Shown piece after piece: positions 56,846 through 64,000 of a stretch of DNA of 64,000 bases. The translations under genes were made by a program, and so were the position numbers. The DNA is from Paramoeba atlantica (lineage: Eukaryota > Discosea), in NCBI GenBank assembly GCA_977017575.1, contig CDRNVI010000149.1:536670-600669 (forward strand), in the 5' to 3' direction. Numbering within the stretch: the stretch's first letter is position 1; each line of letters opens with the position of its first letter. The notes beneath the pieces were generated by a model. The model did no database searches and was not told where the DNA came from. It was given only the letters and a program-made list of their open reading frames with translations.

Positions 56846-57586
56846 TTTTTTTTTTTTAAATTTTCAAAAAAAAAAAAAAAAAGAAAAAAAGTTTCCCCAC
56901 TGACCCTCTTTTGCTCCACTCCAATTGAAGTTTGTTTGTGTGACACTCAAATTGATTTTGGAAAAATTTGGTTTTCTCTGTTTTTCTCTTTTTTTGGGGT
57001 GATGGTAACAAATTGCTTGGAAAGAAACAGAAAAGGGGTAAAAAAAATTTCTTTCCAAAAAATGAAAGGCCCTCTTCCATTGCACAACAAAGTAATTGGA
57101 GAATGGACCAAAATTTTTGAAACAACTCACTGAGAGGAAGGTTTTCAAACAGCTTTTGATCTGGTGAATAAGAAAAAACAAAAGATTTTCATACACAATC
57201 TGTGGAAGCGAAAATTTTTCACATGAGATGATTTCAATTTTTTGTTACCAAGAGAATGATTGTTGTCAATGGGTGAATATATGGTGATTGTTCACTTTGC
57301 AATAGAAGAAACCAATTGAAGTTGAACTTTGTGGCTGTTGAAGTTTTATGATATCACAAAAAGTACTGTTCCAAAAAATAATTTGGGGTTTGATATTTTG
57401 GTTCTTTTTATTTTGTTTTAATCCAATTTGTTTTTGAGTTTGTTTCAAGTTCTTTATTTTTTTTGAGAATTATTCATCTTTTTTTATTCTTGAAAAATAG
57501 ATCTTGCATCCTCTTCTCTCTCTTTTTCTCATTTTTGGGTGAGTTGCTCCTCTGATTTTTTCAACATTTTCTTGTTTTTGACTTCA
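56846..57586. other. Intergenic, no gene seen
   Basis: A/T-rich sequence after the Pol III terminator. Frames here are short and Phe/Lys-rich. Confidence 0.6.
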
Positions 57587-57783
57587 ATTGAGAGTGTCTG
57601 ACACCCCAAAATCAAGCTCAAAAAAAAGAACGCAAACCGCAAAATGCGGTCGCGGGTGGCCAAACGCATTTTTTTTTTTTGAGAAAACAGAACAGAGGAA
57701 AGTTTCATGTGTTTGAAAAAAAGTTTTATTCAACCAAAAATTCAACCCCCCCAAGCTTATCTCCACTTCCCTTCCAGCAACTT

Positions 57784-59366
57784 TCACTCCTCCTCCGATT
57801 TTTTTGGTTCATCAACAACACCATCGATGATCACTGGTTGATCATCAGAAACGATCGAGCTCAGCGTGAGCAAAGGAGCTTCTTCCGGGTCAGAAGTCAG
57901 ATCTTCCTTCATTTTCTTCATCTCCTTGATTTGTTCAGCAAACTCCTCTTCCTTCTTGAGCCAGAGGTCATGGATCTCCTTCCAAGCTTCCTGTCGAAGT
58001 CGATACCTCTCCTCTGGAGACTCAATTTCGTCAATGACACGCTGTTTATTCTCGTTTTCCATGGCTATCAACTCAAGGAGAAAAGTTTGGGTGGTTGCAG
58101 AGAAGAGTGCTTGGGAAGCTCGAAGATTATTTTCTCGTTCTTTTGAGACAAGCTGGGCTTGCTTCGAAAATGTTTGACGATTCTTCAATCGGTTTTGCTT
58201 GACCAAATTATCGTGGCTGAAAATAAGAAAGTTTTGAGTTTCATCAAAGAGTCAGAGAGAAGAAAAAAAAGTAAACCTTTTTGCAATTTTTTCGAGGTCT
58301 TCAAGACTATCAACTGAGGTTCCAGGCTTCAAGATTACATCTTCACCACAATACTCTGCAGCCATCTCCTTAATCTCATTCCATAAGGCACGATTCTTCC
58401 TTTCAGATTGCGCATGTGCTTCCAGAACATTGGTTGAGTCTTTGTCACTCAGATTCTTTGTCTCTGGCCAAGGAGTTGTTGACTTGTACTCCTTTGAATA
58501 CGTTGAAATCTGCCAACCGATTTCTTATTCCTGGATTGATCGCGCAAAACGATCCATTCAGTGAAAACAATTTATTTTCCGGAAAATGGAAATTTCATTT
58601 TCCGAGAATTACAAAACACTTTTTATTTTGATTTCATTCATTAAAACATTTTCCCAAATCCAATTTGATTTGTTGTTTATTCTCTTACCTTTGGCTACGA
58701 GACTTTAATGGAATATTTTCCTTTCTTGTGGGCCACTTTGAGTGTTGATCGAACCTGATTCCCCACAGCCTCCACATCAAGACCATTTGCTGGATTTAGC
58801 AAAAGTAACAATTTTTTGTCTTTCTGGATGCCTTCAATCAACTTCTGATAGTTCGATCCACATGTCTTCAATCCCTTCATGATGGCATGATCTTCTGCAA
58901 GAGAATACTGTCGGTTTGTTGTCCTTCTTTTTTTGGGAGCAGGAGGAGGAGAGGAAGAGGAAGAGGAAGAGGAAGAAGAAGAGGAAGAAGAAGAGGAAGA
59001 AGAAGAGGAAGAGGAAGAGGAAGAGGAAGATTGTTTTTTTCTTTTTCCGGTGGTTGGAGTTGTGGGAGAACTGGTTTTTTTGGTGCTTGGTGTGGAGGAA
59101 GTGCGTTGGCGTGTTTGCATTGAGTGAGGAGGAGAATATGGGGGATGAGGACATTTGGATAATACGCTTTTATCAATGGAATGGAGTGAGCAAAACTTCC
59201 AGGAACAAAGACATGGCCCGTAGATTTGATATTTGCAATCAGGAAACTGACAAATAAAATCTAAATCTTTACTTTCAACATTTGGTTCAACATGTGTCAG
59301 GTTAGAATAATCCTCAAGGAGAGGACCAAGATTTGGGTGATTCGGGGGCAACGGCGGCAAGACCAT
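57784..59366 (-). pseudogene. Myb/SANT-like DNA-binding protein of Element C, disrupted by a 210-bp element
   Basis: Coding parts are 59366-58711, 58500-58277 and 58216-57784. From the N-terminus: a Cys/His cluster (ICQFPDC, GPCLCSWKFCSLH) at about residues 37-63, a Ser/Thr region with a run of about 27 Ser, a KKRRTTNR basic patch, then a Myb/SANT-like segment (YSLAEDHAIMKGLKTCG...). After the insertion come helices rich in Glu/Lys/Arg, probably a coiled coil. The 210-bp element copy 4 introduces an in-frame TAG. Its 5-bp duplication shows where it entered, and taking the element and one duplicate away would leave the frame continuous. The intron at 58276-58217 is GT..AG. Likely original role: DNA-binding partner of the Harbinger transposase. 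Confidence 0.7.
58501..58710 (+). mobile_element. 210-bp short inverted-terminus element, copy 4
   Basis: Starts CGTTGAAATCTGCC and ends GAGACTTTAATG. GAATA flanks both sides (58496-58500 and 58711-58715). Inserted in a coding exon of the Element C Myb-like gene. Read on the host gene's strand it has GGTAAGAG near its start and GGCAG near its end, but a stop codon precedes that donor. Confidence 0.9.
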
Positions 59367-59589
59367 TTTTCGCTTTCGAAAAAAAAAAAAAAAAAGAAGA
59401 AAAATGAGGGTTCAGACATTGCAAGGGATTGGGATTTTTATCTTTTCCTAATCGCTAAATTCAAAATAAAAAGACCTATTCCCTTTTTGATCTGATTGTC
59501 AAGTGGCCCTTTTTCACAAAAGGAAATTTCGATGTTGTTTCCGTTTGTTTTGAGGAAGCGATGGAGGGCTGAAGAAGGAGAAGGCGCTT

Positions 59590-61123
59590 CCATCAGGCTC
59601 TTTTGCGGTGTGTTCTTGGTGAAGCAATTGAAATGGAGACTTTAGCCTTGAACAGAACACAACTTTTCTTCCAACACTCAATCCAGCGTCTCGAACGGAA
59701 TGGCTACACGGAGAGAAAAGAAGAAGAAACAGTTCTCTTTTTTTGTTCTTTTTGTTCTTTTTGTTCTTTTTTCTTATTCTTTTTTTTCTTTTTTTTTTTT
59801 GTCATAGAAAGAAAGCAAAGAACTGAAGTTTCAACCTCCCCAACAATGAAGAAAGGTGACGCTGGAGTTGCTCCTTGCTGATGGCACAAAAACCATTGAG
59901 TCTTTGTCTGGTTTGACTCTTGAAGAGTTTTGGAGGTTTTATAAAGGAACTGAGAAAGCAATTGAAAGCCCTCGCCGTCGAAAACAATCACTTCTGGCCA
60001 GAAATCCTCCCAAAAAAAGGACTGCTCCAAACACAGTGATGACCACCCCTGTTCGTCTTTTGGCTCAGTTCAATTTTCTCCGTTATCATACATCTAGGGC
60101 AAATGCCGGAGGTCTTTTTCAGGCCGTTGAAGTCTCACAATTCACTGAATATTCCATATGACAAACAATGCATACATTCCTTTTTGACATTCGCATCTTC
60201 ACTGAACTTACACTGAACCTACAATGCAGTCATCTTATTGCAAGGGTTGTCGCAAAGCAATCTCTTCACAATAATAAATCATTCTCTGTTTTCCCAGTTT
60301 ATTTGGCCTTGAGGATTTAACGGATTAGAAGTCAGCCTTCTTCATTTCATTCCAAAGTCAAAATGACCGCAAACATGTCATTCCAATTCTTGCAACTTTT
60401 GCCATGAAGAATTCTTCTATTTCCTGGGAGCCAAGGCTTGACTATCCTGAAACAGTCTGTTGGAGGAATGCAAATCTTGTGATTGATTGCTCTGCTCATA
60501 ATCGACAGAGAATTCATCCTGGTCATGCTTGGTGGTATTGTGGTGATAAACATTGTTGTTTTATGCAATCTCAAATGGTTGTTGACTTGGCTGGCTCACG
60601 CATTGCTTCTGTTGGTTTTGTGAGGGGTCACAACAATGATCAAGGTTTATCCCTTTTTCTTTCTTTTTTTTTTTTTTTCATTTCTCACCCAATCACCTCA
60701 CGATCATGACTGATTTCCCCTTTTTTTCTCTCTCCTTGTACTCAACTCCCAACACAGGTACTTTCAATATGACAGGAATGGCACGACAAATTGAGCAGGA
60801 AATGAAGTTTCTTATTGGGGATGGTGGCTATCACCATGGGCTTGTGATTACCCAAAATGATGTTCCGTCTTCTGAAGTTCCAACCCAACAGTTTTTGAGA
60901 GGAATAGTTGAAATTGTTTATGGACTTGTTCATAATTGGCAAGCATCAACCAAACCTTTTGGAGAATCTCCAGGACTTCAATTGATGAGTTTGTTGGTCA
61001 TTTATGAAATTGTGGCTGCTCGCCTTCTATGTCGACCTGTCCGGCAATCGTTGTTGCTTGACTCTCCTTCTCCCCAAGAAGGTCACACACACCTCTTCTT
61101 GCTCCTGTTTGTTCTGCATTGAA
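59590..61123 (+). pseudogene. Harbinger-type (DDE_Tnp_4) transposase of Element C, degenerate
   Basis: Pieces in order: a helical N-terminus (59603-59735), a probable intron (GTTCTC...TCATAG, ending near 59809), then a frame from 59856 to 60161 with LTLEEFWRFYKG, which is family-like. Stops follow near 60160-60330. The catalytic half is at 60362-60640 (NLVIDCSAHNRQRIHPG with the first Asp; GFVRGHNNDQG) and, after an intron (about 60643-60759), TFNMTGMARQI, FLIGDGGYHHG with the second Asp, and FLRGIVEIVYGLVHNW, where the final Glu of the motif R..VE may be E in IVEIV. The frame breaks before the catalytic half suggest inactivity. Partner gene also broken. Confidence 0.65.
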
Positions 61124-61338
61124 TTCTCAAAAGATTGATAAATTTCTTGAAGAGATGCAGGAATTTATTTGAGAAAGATCAATAAATCTGCCATTTTCTC
61201 CATTTCATTGCATTTCCAACTTTTTCTTCCACCAAAGAAAAAAAATGCGTTTGTCCACCCGCAACGCAAAATTGCGACACCGCAATTTTCAAGAGCTAGA
61301 TTATTGCGTTTTAGGGCGCTTTGTCAGACACTCTCATT

Positions 61339-61805
61339 ATAAAAATAAGTCTTCTTCAACAAAAAAATTTTTGGGAAAAAAGGATGAAGAATGGAAAAAA
61401 CCAACCCTAAAATCAAAACAAAAAGAAAAACAACAAAAAATGGATAAAAGAAGATAGAAAGAGAAGAAGAATAGAAAGAGGAAACCCAAAAGAGGAGAAA
61501 GAAGAGATCACCATAGGCATTGGAGTTTGCAAAACAGAGACCCTTTCATATCTTGTGATTATTATTATTAGTGTGAGTTCAAAAGAAATCAGAAAAAAGG
61601 AGAGAGAATCAAAAAATAAAAATAGAAAAAAAAGAGAAGAGAAAAAAGAGAAGAGAGAAAAAAAAAAAGAAAAAAAGAAAAAAACCATATCACTTTGATC
61701 TTTTGAAGACACAAAAATTGAAGAATTCCTCTTTTTTTCATGTATTTTGTATTTTTGGATTGAATCAAAAAAAAGAAAAAGAAAGAGAAAGAGAAAAAAA
61801 AAATC
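61339..61805. other. A-rich intergenic region, no gene seen
   Basis: Purine-rich sequence with AAAAGAGAAG runs (61600-61690). The minus-strand frames are Phe/Ser strings. Confidence 0.6.
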
Positions 61806-61877
61806 CTCCCCGACCGGGAATCGAACCCGGGACTCCCGCGTGACAGGCGGGGATTTTGCCAACTATACTATCGGGGA
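61806..61877 (-). tRNA. tRNA-Asp (anticodon GTC)
   Basis: Reverse strand: acceptor TCCCCGA/TCGGGGA, A box TAGTATAGTTGG, anticodon loop CTGTCAC between CCGC and GCGG, T arm CCGGGTTCGATTCCCGG, T-run terminator. No intron. Confidence 0.95.
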
Positions 61878-62600
61878 TTTGTTGTAACCCTCCGAGAGTT
61901 CCTTTCTAAAGGAACAAGACTCATGGAGAAGACAAAAGGAGACAGAAACAAGAAAAAGGAGAGAAAGACAGAAGGAAAAATCCAAAGAGGACTGCACATT
62001 TATTCCATCCCGACCCACCCTACATGAGCCAAGTGCATTGACATAACAGACAAGCCAAAAGGGCTTGGAAGTGAAATGATCACCAGATCCAAGAAGAATC
62101 TGGAAACCGAAAGGTTGAATGGTTCTACCCGAGACATGTATCCACATATCTGATGCTCATCGACGAATCCGTACTCCAAAGTGGAGAGTCCAAACGCGTA
62201 GTCCAATGCCAAAGTCCAAGGTGCAAGACCAAGGAGCAAAAGGAAAGAACAAAGGAGAGCAAGCAGCAAGGGTGGGGTGGACGGGATGAACACAAGAAAA
62301 CAACGTTCACGAGAACGAAGGAACAAAAAGAAAAGTGAAAAAGAAAGAAGAAAGAAGCGAGAGCGGTGACACTGGTCGAGATTCCAATCTCAGAGACCAA
62401 CAGGGTCTGACGTCAGCCACCTTACCAGAAAAAAGGAGACCCTGGGTGAGGGAAAAGTCACCCTCTACAGGTTACCCCGCTTTCCTAATTGGAAAGCGGC
62501 CAAAAGAGAGAAACAAAGTAAGAAGGATTACCAAAAAAATCAATCAAAAAAAATCAAAAAAACAAAAACCCTCTTGAAGAAGAGAAAATAAAAAAGGAGA
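61878..62600. other. Structured-looking intergenic region, no gene called
   Basis: Less AT-rich than its surroundings. Contains several short hairpins: AGTTCCTTTCTAAAGGAAC (61890), CCAGATCC..GAATCTGG (62092-62104) and CCGCTTTCCTAATTGGAAAGCGG (62477-62499). On the minus strand near 62350-62425 the text GGTGGCTGACGTCAG...GATTGGAATCTC has weak tRNA A- and B-box likeness. Frames on the minus strand lack a recognisable domain. Confidence 0.4.
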
Positions 62601-62789
62601 AAATGAAAAAGAATAATAAAAAAATCCCTTCCTCTCTTCCAAATTAGTTCCACAATTCAATTTTAAAATTCTTCTTAAAATCTGAAATAATAATTGATCC
62701 AAAATGAATCAACAACAACAACCCCATAAATGAGGTTCACTCATGTGAAAATCACCAAATAAAAAAAGAAATGTTCCTTCCTTCTAAAA

Positions 62790-63240
62790 ACACCCTCATT
62801 CTCCCATTTTCTGAATCACAAACAACAATTCTACCTTCCCCCATCCACCTCAACACCTCTTGGACCATGGAATATTGAGAATCACCTGAACCTTCTGTTC
62901 CAAAACATCAAATAAAATTCCCTTCATATTCCATCACTTGAATCTGATGATTCTCAAAATCAGAAACAAACAACAATATTCCCATCCCCCTATCAAAGCC
63001 AACATTGTAAAGATTGTTAAACAACAATAATTCAACCTTCTTCATCCACATCCACACGTTCATCATCAACCTGACCATCTTCAGAACCTTTTGATCCAAA
63101 AGATTTGATCAATTCTCCTTCTTTGTTTAAGATTACAACCTTTGACTCCCATGATACAAATATTGAATTGAGTGAAATTCAAAAAACAAATACTTCCCCT
63201 TGGTCGAAGCACAAAAAAGTCGAAACCGCTCTTACAAAGT
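62790..63240 (-). pseudogene. NHL-repeat protein fragment
   Basis: On the minus strand, two to three NHL-type repeats can be read with frame changes. They are VVILNKEGELIKSFGSKGSEDGQ (broken here as VVILNKEGELI, then KSFGSKGSEDGQ) near 63080-63150, VSDFENHQIQVMEYEGNFI near 62905-62965, and GPRGVEV with VCDSENGRMRVF near 62800-62870. These match the NHL pattern of (I/V)xVxDxxNxRIQVF and KxFGxxGxxxGQ. NHL repeats form beta-propellers in TRIM-like and other proteins. At least two shifts or stops separate the repeats. The fragment has no start or end domains, so it is a relic or sequencing-damaged gene. Confidence 0.6.
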
Positions 63241-63451
63241 CACAATGATCCCAATTGTGTGATCAGATCTGGTAGAATGTGACTTCAAACTTGCAAGGTA
63301 ACCTCATCAATGCAAGACTTCCCCCCCCCAACAAGAATACAACACTGCCTCCAGCTTATGTTTGAGACAGTAATTGAAGGATCCCAATGGCTTTGAAAAA
63401 TGTGTTTAATCTTTGTTTTGAATCTAAAAAATTGACTTCTTTTCAATACAT

Positions 63452-63524
63452 TCCTCCTTAGCTCAGTTGGCAGAGCGTGTGGCTGTTAACCACAAGGTCG
63501 GAGGTTCGAACCCTCCAGGTGGAG
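63452..63524 (+). tRNA. tRNA-Asn (anticodon GTT)
   Basis: Acceptor TCCTCCT/AGGTGGA (one T-T mismatch), D arm AGCTCAGTTGGCAGAGC, anticodon loop CTGTTAA between TGTGG and CCACA, T arm GGAGGTTCGAACCCTCC, then a T-run. Confidence 0.93.
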
Positions 63525-63946
63525 TTTTTTTTCTTCTTTTTTTACACAACAAAATGCCGCTGCAAAGGTGTGCTTCTGGCTTGGGCGTGGCTGCGCTGAG
63601 TGCCATTGCTGCGATTAGAAATGAAATCCATGTGATTGCTCAATCTATGTGTTATGCATCACTCAATATGGAAATGGCTCTGCTTCAAGTGATGAGAAGG
63701 AACTGGAAGGGTTGGTGGTGCGATCAGTGCGGCTCTGGGTCTGCAACAAGACCATTGAGGGAGAAAAGATGTGTTTTCAATGACATAATGCCTGCAATGG
63801 ATCTTCTGATGGTGTCTTATGGTGCAGCCATAACTATTATTTTGTGGCATTCCCTTTGGACTTCTCCTGTCTTTTATTGTCTTCTCTGTGTGTGTGTGTG
63901 TGGTCTCTTTAGAAAGGTGCTCTTGAAGGGTAATTGTCATATATCT
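63525..63946. other. Intergenic, no gene called
   Basis: Higher GC than average, with coding-like plus-strand text starting at the ATG at 63554 (MPLQRCASGLGVAALSAIAA). It continues for roughly 125 codons with Cys and Trp excess. I recognise no domain, and a (TG)n run interrupts it near 63888-63902. Confidence 0.35.
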
Positions 63947-64000
63947 GGTTGGGTAGCGAAGCGGTCAAACGCGCCAGACTCAAGAGTTAAATCTTGGCTG
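63947..64000 (+). tRNA. tRNA-Leu (anticodon CAA), 5' part, cut by the window edge
   Basis: Begins GGTTGGG, then TAGCGAAGCGGTCAAACGCG, identical to the D arm of the tRNA-Leu(AAG) at 27390. Next are the anticodon stem CCAGA and a loop starting CTCAAG. The text after it (AGTTAAATCTTGG) does not close the stem, so an intron begins one base after the anticodon, as is usual for tRNA-Leu(CAA). Confidence 0.85.

Larger units (their letters stand above)
57590..61335. mobile_element. Element C: Harbinger-like transposon, broken
   Basis: Ends are inverted: GAGAGTGTCTGACA at 57590-57603 and its reverse complement at 61322-61335. A second matching block GCGGGTGG(C/A)CAAACGCATT lies inside (about 57649-57669 and 61242-61262). 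ATT flanks both ends (57587-57589 and 61336-61338), a 3-bp duplication. It carries a Myb/zinc-finger gene on the minus strand and a DDE_Tnp_4 transposase on the plus strand, starting near each other in the middle as in Element A. Both genes are disabled (an insertion in one, stops in the other). 3746 bp. Confidence 0.82.

Noticed and set aside
58501..58710. The 210-bp element as a mobile intron (introner)
   Set aside because: It has GTAAG and CAG near its ends on the host gene's strand, but an in-frame stop lies before the donor. The 5-bp duplication and inverted ends fit a transposon better.
62000..62400. Minus-strand frames that could suggest a small membrane protein
   Set aside because: Two overlapping frames are equally open, neither has a recognisable domain, and the hydrophobic runs come from pyrimidine-rich text.

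Overview
The window comes from a eukaryotic nuclear genome. It holds one complete rRNA unit (18S, ITS1, 5.8S, ITS2, 28S), a separate 5S gene, thirteen tRNA genes (two with introns, one cut by the window edge) and genes split by short T-rich GT..AG introns. The SSU and LSU core sequence, the short ITS spacers and the text around the 5.8S 3' end look most like fungi or their close relatives. An early-diverging fungus or other holomycotan is my best guess, but I cannot place it further. No ordinary housekeeping protein gene is visible. The window is RNA genes set in mobile elements and low-complexity DNA.

Layout. 0-9 kb: strand-biased low-complexity DNA (a pyrimidine tract, then purine-rich DNA, then G/T-rich DNA with a tandem duplication), carrying tRNA-Glu and 5S. 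10.2-17.0 kb: a single rDNA unit. 17-20.3 kb: spacer, a fragment ORF, tRNA-Thr and a palindromic repeat. 20.3-25.0 kb: Element A, a Harbinger-like transposon with 112-bp terminal inverted repeats and four genes. 25-29 kb: four tRNAs and repeats. 28.9-32 kb: degenerate pogo-like and Ty3/gypsy remnants. 32.3-33.7 kb: second copy of a 1.3-1.6 kb repeat. 34.1-38.9 kb: Element B, an apparently intact MULE. 38.9-43.3 kb: Crypton, hAT, DDE_1 and gypsy fossils. 45.2-45.6 kb: tRNA-Phe and tRNA-Glu. About 46-55.8 kb: Element D, a large transposon-like locus. 56.0-56.8 kb: three tRNAs. 57.6-61.3 kb: Element C, a broken Harbinger-like element. 61.8-64 kb: tRNA-Asp, an NHL-repeat pseudogene, tRNA-Asn and the start of tRNA-Leu.

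The most interesting content is a pair of paralogous 2-oxoglutarate/Fe(II) dioxygenases whose motif layout resembles the TET/JBP DNA-base oxidases (46.5 and 34.6 kb). One lies inside Element B, which is delimited by a 27-bp perfect inverted repeat and a 9-bp target duplication and also encodes a seven-exon MULE transposase. The other lies beside a different transposase gene of about 17 exons that ends in a Ulp1-like cysteine protease. In both, the dioxygenase is at the left and runs convergently into the transposase. The same type of DNA-modifying enzyme has therefore been paired, in the same layout, with two unrelated transposases. TET/JBP genes carried by fungal KDZ transposons are known from the literature; a MULE carrying one is not something I know to be described.

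Insertions can be ordered: a 210-bp element with a 5-bp target duplication entered a Crypton-like gene, and Element B later landed in the last bases of that 210-bp element. Another copy of the 210-bp element broke the Myb-like gene of Element C.
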